Origin: DASQFQ01 sp963722815
GTDB lineage: Bacteria > Actinomycetota > Thermoleophilia > Solirubrobacterales > Solirubrobacteraceae
Assembly: GCA_963722815.1 (NCBI GenBank)
Contig: CAVROM010000006.1
Span: forward strand, 248,001-312,000
Length of the DNA stretch: 64,000 nucleotides
Reading direction: 5' to 3'
Part shown: positions 45,727-53,189 of the stretch, piece by piece
Layout: every line of letters begins with the position of its first letter
Numbering within the stretch: position 1 is the stretch's first letter
The notes under the pieces: model-generated
What the model was told of the DNA's origin: nothing
Database searches by the model: none
What the model saw: the letters and a program-made list of their open reading frames with translations, nothing else
Translations under genes and position numbers: made by a program

Positions 45727-46899
45727 ATGGATGGGACGATCGGGATGGTGTTGTCCGGGGGCGGGGCGCGCGGGGCGTATGAGTTCGGCGCGCTGGAGGT
45801 GCTGGCGCCCGTGTTGGACGAGCCGGCGCGGATCATCGTCGGCACCAGCGCCGGCTCGCTGGGCGCGGCGTACCTGGCCGCGAACGCGCATGACGGGCTC
45901 GAGGCCGCTGCCCGGTCCGGCGGCGAGCAGTGGCTCGAGGTCGAGATCGGCGACGTCATCGGTCCCCTGTGCTCGCCGCGCGAGTTCGCCCGGCTGCTGC
46001 TCTACGGACTCGAGTTGCTGGGCGTCCGAGCGCCGGCCCCGCCGAGCCTGCTCGACACCAGCCCCCAGCCGGAGACGATCGCGGCGCTGATCGACTTCGC
46101 GCAGCTCGCGCGCAACGTCGAGGACGGCACGCTCGCCACGGCGGCCGTCGTGGCCACCGCCTATGCGACGGCGAGGAGTGCGGTCTTCCACGCCGGCGGC
46201 GAGTCGCCACCGACCGACGACCGGCGCGGCATCGACTACGTCGCGACCCGGCTCGCGGTCGAGCACGTCCAGGCGTCGAGCGCGATCCAGTCGCTGTTCC
46301 CGGCGGTGCAGGTCGGCGCGCGCTGGTACGGCGACGGCGGCGTGCGGCTCAACACGCCGCTGAAGCCCGCGCTGAAGCTGGATGCCGAGCGGCTGCTGGT
46401 GATCGGGCTCAACTCGGTCGCCGGGCCGCCGCTGGAGTACGACGATCGTCGCCCGGACGTCTTCGACGGCGCCGCGGCCGTCGCCCAGTCCCTGCTCGCC
46501 GACCAGCTCGCCCACGACGTCGACACGCTGGCCACGATCAACGACGACGTGAAGGAGAGCCGCACCTCGATCACGCACCGGCTCGTGCCCTACATCTTCA
46601 TCGCGCCGACCGACCGGCTCGCGATCGGGCGCCTGGCGACCGACATCTACAACCGCTATTACGCGGGCGCGCGCGGGCTGCACCACAACCGCGAGCTGGC
46701 GCTGCTCGGGCGGCTGCTGGACGCCGGCCGCAACCCGGTCCGCGGCGATCTGCTCAGCTACCTGTTCTTCGCTCCCGAGTTCATCAAGCCGCTGATCGAG
46801 CTGGGGCGGCGCGACGCGCAGGCCTGGCTCGATCGTCATGGCCGCTCGAACCCCTGGCGGACCGAGCACCCGTCGCCGCTTCTGGGGCAGCCGGCCTGA
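45727..46899 (+). CDS. Patatin-like phospholipase
   Basis: The 390-residue protein has the patatin lipase features: oxyanion loop GGGARGAYEFGAL at residues 11-23, nucleophile Ser41 in VGTSAGSLGAA, and catalytic Asp203 in WYGDGGVRLNTPL. It is expected to hydrolyse ester bonds of phospholipids or similar lipids. The start ATG 45727 is chosen over an upstream GTG because of the adjacent ribosome site. No neighbour on the same strand is close. Confidence 0.92.
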   Translation: MDGTIGMVLSGGGARGAYEFGALEVLAPVLDEPARIIVGTSAGSLGAAYLAANAHDGLEAAARSGGEQWLEVEIGDVIGPLCSPREFARLLLYGLELLGVRAPAPPSLLDTSPQPETIAALIDFAQLARNVEDGTLATAAVVATAYATARSAVFHAGGESPPTDDRRGIDYVATRLAVEHVQASSAIQSLFPAVQVGARWYGDGGVRLNTPLKPALKLDAERLLVIGLNSVAGPPLEYDDRRPDVFDGAAAVAQSLLADQLAHDVDTLATINDDVKESRTSITHRLVPYIFIAPTDRLAIGRLATDIYNRYYAGARGLHHNRELALLGRLLDAGRNPVRGDLLSYLFFAPEFIKPLIELGRRDAQAWLDRHGRSNPWRTEHPSPLLGQPA

Positions 46900-47226
46900 G
46901 TACGGCGCCGTGCTCTGTCGCGCCGTGCCCGGGCCCGGGAGGTTGCGGGACGCTGTCCGCGGCGAGCCGGCTCACGGCAACGCGGCGAGGGTGAGGGGCA
47001 CCCGCCTGTTCGAGGCGGGACGGCCGCGTCGACGCCGGGGAGAGGCGTACGGCCACCGGTGCGCGCCGGCCGGACCGTCAGAGGCCCGGGACGGCGGGCA
47101 CTGCCCGCAACCCTGCTCGATGGGCAGGCGGCCTTCATCCGTACAAAGCACCGCTCGAGCGTCAGCGATTCTCCGCGCACCACCTCGGCGTCTGCGCCCG
47201 ACGAGACGCTCGCGACGCTCGCCGGC
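46900..47226. other. Intergenic between convergent genes
   Basis: About 330 bp between the patatin and the thioredoxin. It includes a GC-rich palindrome (CCCGGGCCCGGG near 46930). No gene was found. Confidence 0.4.
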
Positions 47227-47643
47227 TCAGCTCAGAAACGCGGCGAGCCGGGCCTCCAACGCCGGCCGTGGGAGCGCGCCGACGACCCTGTCCACCTCCG
47301 CACCCCCGCGAAGGACCACGAGCAGCGGAATCGAGCGCGCGTCAAAGCGCGCGGCCAGCCGCGGCTCCTCGTCGACGTTGACCTTAACCACCTTGACGTG
47401 GCCCGCGTGGCGGGCGGCGAGGTCCTGAAGGACCGGCGCGATCATCCGGCACGGGCCACACCACGGCGCCCACAGATCGACTACGACCGGCACCGACGCG
47501 GTTGCCTCGGCGTCGAACGTCGCGGTGTCGGCCTCGACGAGCCACGGCAGCAGCGCCTTGCATTTCGCGCAGCGCGGCACCCCGTGCGCGACCGCACCGG
47601 TGCGGTTGCGCGCGCCGCACTCAGCACAAGGGAGGATCGCCAT
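47227..47643 (-). CDS. Thioredoxin with N-terminal zinc finger (thioredoxin-2 type)
   Basis: The 138-residue protein has two CxxC pairs (Cys6/Cys9 in PCAECG and Cys25/Cys28 in CAKC) that would bind zinc, followed by a thioredoxin fold with WCGPC at residues 61-65. This is the TrxC/thioredoxin-2 layout. It reduces protein disulfides. The ATG at 47643 starts directly at the zinc-finger sequence. Convergent with the patatin gene. Confidence 0.92.
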   Translation of the reverse strand: MAILPCAECGARNRTGAVAHGVPRCAKCKALLPWLVEADTATFDAEATASVPVVVDLWAPWCGPCRMIAPVLQDLAARHAGHVKVVKVNVDEEPRLAARFDARSIPLLVVLRGGAEVDRVVGALPRPALEARLAAFLS

Positions 47644-48558
47644 CCTCCCAGGGTAGGCGCAGGTCACTCGTGGAGCGCGCGCCCGCGGATGCGGGCCGGG
47701 GGAATCGCCCTGGCGACCGGCGACCCGGAACCCGCCGTCTGCGGCGCGTTGACGTCTGTGCTCATTGTCCCGCGCGGCTCGCCCCTCCGTCCAGTTCGCC
47801 ATCCGACGGCGACGCCTCAATCGCGCTCGCCGCGGGCCTGCAGGCAACCCGGTGGCGGCCTCGCCAAACCTGACTACCTTTCGTATCTAAGGCACACCGA
47901 CGGAAAGGCGGGCCCATCACTCCTCGCGGCGCGAGCCCGCGAAGGTCCAAGGAATGTCAGCGCGCCGGGGAGCTCTTTGCCGCCGGCGTTCGGGGCCGCC
48001 CCGGCCAGTGCTGGAAGCGGCCCGAGCGCGCTGCTGCCTTGCTAAGCAGCAGCGGCGGCTCGCGACGCGGGAGTGCCCCTAGCACGCGAGGCTGTCGCGC
48101 AAATCCGTCGGGTGGCCCGTGACGCTGGGCGGTGGGAGATGAGCGACCGATTCGCTCCCTAGGGGGCTGTCGTCCCACTCAAAGGCGATCGTGCCCCGCT
48201 GGTCATGGGTCGTCCCATCACCAATTGACGCACCGGATCGGTGAGTGGTTTGTGCGACAGCCGCAGGCGATAAGAGCAGTCTCAATCGTGCGTCGAGACC
48301 AAGCGAAAACGAAGCGCACTTGCGAACGACAGGACGCTCGTGTGGCGTCCTGAGCATGCGCGATCGGAGCATCGAGGAGCGCAAGCGCAGGAACGGGATC
48401 GAGCTCGCTCCGGATCCATGCGGATCGAAGCACGCCTCGATGGCCTTCTTCTACCGCCGCTGCTGAGGCCCTGGACCGCGAGCTCGCGACGCGCGACGGC
48501 GTCCCGATCAACGCTTCGCTGGCGTCCAGCGTACGGTCCGCTGCGATCGGGATCCCTC
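47644..48558. other. Long intergenic stretch with 32-bp motif
   Basis: About 915 bp with no supported gene. It holds the inverted copy of the 32-bp motif at 47866-47897 and a short hairpin (CTGCTGC...GCAGCAG, around 48032-48052). Frames are short or Arg-rich. Confidence 0.45.
47866..47897 (-). repeat. 32-bp dispersed motif, uninterrupted (site 4)
   Basis: On the minus strand it reads GTGTGCCTTAGATACGAAAG and continues GTAGTCAGGTTT. It closely matches site 3 at 19583-19614 and has no IS insertion. Confidence 0.75.
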
Positions 48559-49701
48559 CTACACCGCTCCGGGACTCACTCGATGGCTGACGGATGGCGG
48601 CACGACCAGCGACGTGTGAGACGTCGCATTCCGCCGGCGCGCCCAGAACGGGAGCTCGGGCCAGCGCGTCTCACGCGCGTAGTAGGCGCGGCGGGCAAGG
48701 AGGTAGCGCGCGAACGCGTCGACGCGATCGTGGTCGAGCTGCGCGAGCGCGGTGGGTGAGCCCGACAGATGGGACTCGATCGCCGCGGCGGCGGCGAGCG
48801 ACGACGTGAGCGCGTGGCGGATGCCCTGGCCGCTCAGCGGGTCGACACTCAGCGCCGCGTCGCCGACGGCGATCCAGTCCGAGGCCCGGCTCGCCAGCAG
48901 CACGGAGCTGAAGGCGGGGAAGACCTCGACGCGGTGCGGCGTGGAGGCGCCGGCGCGCGCGCGAGTGTGCCGGGTGTCGGCGAGGGCGCGCATCCAGCGC
49001 TCGGGCGGGGAGCCGCGGGCGGCGACCCACTCCTCGGCATCCGTCAAGTACGTCACGACGAGCCGCGCGCTCGGCAGGAGCGCCGAGTACCACCAGCCCT
49101 TCGGCGCCGCCTCGACTACGGTGACCGGAGACGTCGGCGCGTCCGGTTCCAGGAACGCGGTGATGCCGATCAGCCGATCGACGGTGCGCCGCTTCTCCTC
49201 GTGGCGCCCGGGAAGCCAGCCGCCACGTCCGCCGGCGTCGACGACGACACGGGCGCTGGCGGTGCGCGTCCCCTCGGGCGCGGCCCAGGCGAGCCGCCAG
49301 TCCGCTGGCGCCGAGCGCTCGCAGGCGAGCAGGCGGGCCGGTCGCGCGAGCGCGGCGCCGGCGGCGGTCGCGGCATCCCGCACCAACGCGTCGAAGCGGG
49401 CACGGTCGACCTGCCAGCCGGTCCCGTACGGATTGGCGAGCGCGTGCATTCCGGCGAGCTCGTCGCTTCCCCAGGCGGAGTAGACGCCCTGGCTCGCCGC
49501 CGGCGCCGAGTGCAGGAACGCGGGCCAGAGCCCGAGCTCGGCGAGCGGCCGGACGATCTCGGGCGGCAGCGTCTCGCCGGGCTTGAGCGGATCGCGCCCT
49601 GAGCGCTCGAGCAGCAGCACGCTCAGTCCGCGACGCCGCGCGGCGAGCGCGGTGGCGGCGCCGGCTACTCCCGCGCCGATGACCGCGACATCGAAGCGCA
49701 T
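48559..49701 (-). CDS. LodB-like FAD-dependent oxidoreductase
   Basis: The 380-residue flavoprotein starts with a Rossmann FAD motif (VAVIGAGVAGAATALAARRR, GxGxxG at residues 9-14) and has the later dinucleotide segment AVGDAALSVDPLSGQGIRHA. Geranylgeranyl-reductase/tryptophan-halogenase-like segments are also visible. Its place 5 bp after a LodA-type quinoprotein gene indicates a LodB role: oxidative maturation of the cysteine tryptophylquinone cofactor. It starts at ATG 49701. Third gene of the operon. Confidence 0.88.
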   Translation of the reverse strand: MRFDVAVIGAGVAGAATALAARRRGLSVLLLERSGRDPLKPGETLPPEIVRPLAELGLWPAFLHSAPAASQGVYSAWGSDELAGMHALANPYGTGWQVDRARFDALVRDAATAAGAALARPARLLACERSAPADWRLAWAAPEGTRTASARVVVDAGGRGGWLPGRHEEKRRTVDRLIGITAFLEPDAPTSPVTVVEAAPKGWWYSALLPSARLVVTYLTDAEEWVAARGSPPERWMRALADTRHTRARAGASTPHRVEVFPAFSSVLLASRASDWIAVGDAALSVDPLSGQGIRHALTSSLAAAAAIESHLSGSPTALAQLDHDRVDAFARYLLARRAYYARETRWPELPFWARRRNATSHTSLVVPPSVSHRVSPGAV

Positions 49702-49706
49702 GCGGC

Positions 49707-52700
49707 TCAGCGCCGATGCCGGAACGAGAAGCGCAACCGGAGCTCTCCCTCGCCCTCGAGCTCGCCGCCGCAGGGCTCGCGCGGCTCGCACGGCTCGGGC
49801 TGCGGCTCGTCCTCGCCACCGCTCGGCGACGGCCGCACCGCGTCCGGGTCGCCGCCGAAGCCGCGCACGCGCTCCGCGATCTGGTCGAGGTAGCGCGCGA
49901 ACACCGGCGCCCAGCGGTCGGCGGCCGGGATCGCCTGCTGGATGTGGCGCAGGACGGCGAGCTTGCGCGTCTCGGGCCGCAGCAGCTGGGCCTTGTCGCT
50001 CACCGCGGCCTGCACCTGGAACGCCCCGAGCACCCGGCGCGGCGAGCCCGACACCTGCTGCACGATCACGTTGAACTCCTGACCGCGGCGCACGCCGTCG
50101 GGCAGCTCCAGCGTGAGCAGGCCGGCGACGTTCTCCATCCGCCCCTCCGGCAGCGGGATGTACGTGACGTCGCCGGGCCGGCAGAGCAGTGTGTGATCGT
50201 CGACGCGCTCCAAGCGGTGCGCCTCGTAGCCGCGAGCACGCAGTTGCAGGATGTCGTCGGCGGCGATCTGCGGCAGATAGACGAGCATCCGCGTCGATCG
50301 CGGCAGGTTTCCCCAGCGCAGTACGAGCTCGTCCGGCGCCTCCTGCCGACAGGAGCACTCGCCGCCGTCGTCGCCGGCCGGGGAGGCGTGGATCGCGCTG
50401 CGAGGCCGCCGTGGCCGCGTCGTCTTGATCTCGAACGTGTGCTGAACCGTGTGCGTGGCGAGCGAGCCCGGGTTGTCGGACTCGACGATCGCGAGGTTGC
50501 GCTGCGAGAGGTTGTCGTGCGCGGCCGGAGAGACGCCTTCGGGGATCGGGTCGACGTCGCCTTCCACGTGCACTTCCGCCACGAGGCACTGGTGCATCCC
50601 GCGGATCAGCTGCTGGACCGAGCGCCGGGCCAGCGGCCACGGACCGTCGGCGGGAGCCGGGCGGTTCGGGAACTGCGGCGCGGTCTGGTTGATGTCCAGC
50701 CAGCAGCCGAAGTAAGCCTGGACCTCTCCTCCGCTGCCGTGCGGGATCGTGCGACGGTTGAGCGGATCCGTCTGCGCGGCCAGCGACGTTGTCGAGGAGT
50801 CGACGCGCGCGGCCGCGTAGTACGGGATCGTGACGAGCTCACCGGCCTGCAGACCGAGCAGCGCGATCGGGTCGGTCCCACTGGAGCGGCGGTATGTGGA
50901 CGCCGCGCGATAGTCGGTGCCCGTCGCCGCCGTCGTGAACAGCCGGAAGGACGCGCGCACGCCGACGGCGTCGAGCGCCTTGCCGCGATAGCGGACCCGC
51001 GCGACCGCGAAGTTGAACACTCGCTTGCCGCCGACCTTCTCGGACAGCTCGAGCGTGCTCGCGCTCTGGTCGGTGGCGATCGTGTCGAACGGGTGCGCCG
51101 CGGACGCGTGCGCGTTGAACGCCGCGAGCAGCGAGGCGGCGAAGCCCGGCGCGTCGGCGCCCATCGTGAGCCCGAAGCGCGTGTCGCCCTCGCGGATCTG
51201 GAGGACGCGCACGTCGGTGGAGAGCCATGACGTCGACCCGTCGAGCAGGTACGGGTTCGGCCGGTGCGTGAGTGTGAGCGTCCCCGACGCGCTCGCCGCG
51301 AGCTTGGTCGCGGTGGCGTGCACCGTCTGGACCTCGACGACGACGCCGCCGACGGCGAACGCGCCGGTCCCGGCGAACTCGATCGCGTACACGAAAGTGC
51401 AGCGCTGACGCACGCCGGCCGGGAGCGTGTCGTCCTCGAGCAGGAGCGAGCTGGGACGGGCGGTCATGGCCGGCACCGTGGAGCCGTCGTCGCGCGTCAG
51501 CGCCACGGCCGGGGCGAACGTCGCGAGGGCGGCCGGCGACGGATGCGCGGCCGTGATGCCTAGCTCGGCCGGCAGGTACCCCTCGGCGATCACGTAGAGC
51601 GCGTCGTCGAAGCGCGCCGGCGACGCCGACGCGAGCGCCGCGTCGACCTCGTCGTGCGAGAACGTGCTGCGGTCCGTGACCAACGTGAGGCTGCGGCAGA
51701 CGACGTGGCGCTCGCTCTCGCGCACGCCGGCGCCCGACTCCACGACGAAGCCGAGCCGGTGCCAGCTGTCGACCATGTCGTGGTGCGCCTGCTCGAGGGT
51801 CGACTCATCGATTAGGTCGCGCGTCCAGGAGACGCGTGCGCCGCCGCCCTCGGGGATCACGTCGTCGGGCCGTTGGGACGGCCACCAGGCGAGCACGCCG
51901 TCGGCTAGGCACTCGTAGAAGTCGGCCTGCCAAGGCACCGCCATCTGCTTCGTCACGTCGCCCGCGGCGCGACCGGTGTGGTCGAGCCGGAACGGCTCGA
52001 GATACGGGTACTCGCTGGGCCGGGACGCGCGCACGAACCAGCTGGCCTCGATGCCCGGGAAGAACGCGGCGCCGCAGCACGCCTCGAGCGCGGCGCGGGT
52101 GAGGCCGGCGGGATCGATGGCCATCCCAGGCGGCGCCGGTGCGCCGGTCCAGTCGTTGACGAAGGTGCCGTCCTTCCAGCGCTGGAGCACCGTGTACTGG
52201 GCGCGAGTCACCGTGTGGTGGCCGCTGTTGGAGTCGTCGAACAGCTTCGGCATGTTCGCCGGTCCCGGCGCCGTCGGCGAGTTCGGATCGCGCACGCGGT
52301 CGAACACCGCCTTGCGCACCGCCGCGCTCGCGGGCGGCACCGCGCCGGCCAGGCTCGAGTGGGCGAACGCGGCGAGGTTGGAGACGTTCCCGAGCCGGAT
52401 CACGCGCTCGAGGATCGGATGGATGTCCCGCGTGAACGAGGGCGTGGCCGGGACGCTCAGCCAGCCCTTGTCGACCGCGACCTGGAAGAGCGTGTCGTAG
52501 AGCGACGTGACGGCCTCGATCGAGGGAGCGAAGTCGGGCGGCGGGCAGATCACCCACGCCGGGCTCGCGGTCAGCGGCGTGGCCGTCCCGTTCAGCAGCA
52601 CCTGGGCGGTCACCGGGCCGTCCGAGACGTCGTCGTACCAGCCGTCGTTGTTCGCGTAGTCCAGCAGCGGCGCACCGACCGGCACGGAGCCGGAGCGGCC

Positions 52701-53180
52701 GAAGCCGCCGAGGACCAGCAGCCGGCCGGCGCCGTCGGTGCGCATCTCGCCGAGCGGCACGGACGTGCCGAGGAAGGTCCCGGTCGAGAAGGCCGCCGCC
52801 AGGCCCGGCCCCGTGAGCGTCCGCGGGCCCGGGTCGATGCGCAGCGAGTCCCGGTCTGCCACGCTGCTGTTGCGCAGAGGCGTGGCATCGTTGAGGCCGT
52901 TGAAGCGCCGCCACGCCCCCTTGGCGTTCGCCAGGTGGGCGGTCCAGCTGACGCTCGCATCGGCGTCAGTGACCTCGCCGACCAGGGTGCCCCCCGCGTC
53001 GTACCCGTAGATCCGGAACTCGGCGGCCTGGCGCTTGATCCGGCAATGCGCGTCCTTGTAGCCGCCGGCGGGCGGCGTGCGGACACCGAGGACGCGCGGC
53101 CCGACGAAGAACTCGTCCGGGCTGTTGCCCAGCCGCGCGACCCCGATGGGCGGGTAGATCCTGACGCTGGCGATGGCCAT
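49707..53180 (-). CDS. LodA/GoxA-type CTQ quinoprotein oxidase with long C-terminal extension
   Basis: This 1157-residue protein has a LodA core in residues 1-490. It opens IASVRIYPPIGVARLGNSPD, continues with ALEACCGAAFFPGIEASW carrying the expected cofactor Cys at 369 (or 368), and has PWQADFYECLADGVLAWWPS with Trp417, ending with RPDDVIP. LodA and GoxA oxidise lysine or glycine and release hydrogen peroxide. The remaining 660 residues are an extension: a beta-rich region; a module YFGCWLDINQTAPQF to LIRGMHQCLVAEVHV and HDNLSQRNLAI; an Arg/Cys-rich part; AIPAADRWAPVFARYLDQIA; and an acidic tail GELEGEGELRLRFSF. No signal peptide is seen. The substrate is unknown. Confidence 0.88.
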   Translation of the reverse strand: MAIASVRIYPPIGVARLGNSPDEFFVGPRVLGVRTPPAGGYKDAHCRIKRQAAEFRIYGYDAGGTLVGEVTDADASVSWTAHLANAKGAWRRFNGLNDATPLRNSSVADRDSLRIDPGPRTLTGPGLAAAFSTGTFLGTSVPLGEMRTDGAGRLLVLGGFGRSGSVPVGAPLLDYANNDGWYDDVSDGPVTAQVLLNGTATPLTASPAWVICPPPDFAPSIEAVTSLYDTLFQVAVDKGWLSVPATPSFTRDIHPILERVIRLGNVSNLAAFAHSSLAGAVPPASAAVRKAVFDRVRDPNSPTAPGPANMPKLFDDSNSGHHTVTRAQYTVLQRWKDGTFVNDWTGAPAPPGMAIDPAGLTRAALEACCGAAFFPGIEASWFVRASRPSEYPYLEPFRLDHTGRAAGDVTKQMAVPWQADFYECLADGVLAWWPSQRPDDVIPEGGGARVSWTRDLIDESTLEQAHHDMVDSWHRLGFVVESGAGVRESERHVVCRSLTLVTDRSTFSHDEVDAALASASPARFDDALYVIAEGYLPAELGITAAHPSPAALATFAPAVALTRDDGSTVPAMTARPSSLLLEDDTLPAGVRQRCTFVYAIEFAGTGAFAVGGVVVEVQTVHATATKLAASASGTLTLTHRPNPYLLDGSTSWLSTDVRVLQIREGDTRFGLTMGADAPGFAASLLAAFNAHASAAHPFDTIATDQSASTLELSEKVGGKRVFNFAVARVRYRGKALDAVGVRASFRLFTTAATGTDYRAASTYRRSSGTDPIALLGLQAGELVTIPYYAAARVDSSTTSLAAQTDPLNRRTIPHGSGGEVQAYFGCWLDINQTAPQFPNRPAPADGPWPLARRSVQQLIRGMHQCLVAEVHVEGDVDPIPEGVSPAAHDNLSQRNLAIVESDNPGSLATHTVQHTFEIKTTRPRRPRSAIHASPAGDDGGECSCRQEAPDELVLRWGNLPRSTRMLVYLPQIAADDILQLRARGYEAHRLERVDDHTLLCRPGDVTYIPLPEGRMENVAGLLTLELPDGVRRGQEFNVIVQQVSGSPRRVLGAFQVQAAVSDKAQLLRPETRKLAVLRHIQQAIPAADRWAPVFARYLDQIAERVRGFGGDPDAVRPSPSGGEDEPQPEPCEPREPCGGELEGEGELRLRFSFRHRR

Positions 53181-53189
53181 GCTCGCCGC

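Noticed and set aside
48032..48052. Hairpin CTGCTGC...GCAGCAG as a terminator
   Set aside because: Short stem, no adjacent gene ending there; too weak to call.
48559..50640. A 693-codon minus-strand frame
   Set aside because: Only the last 380 codons (from 49701) are the LodB-like protein; the front overlaps the oxidase gene in another frame and is Arg-rich.
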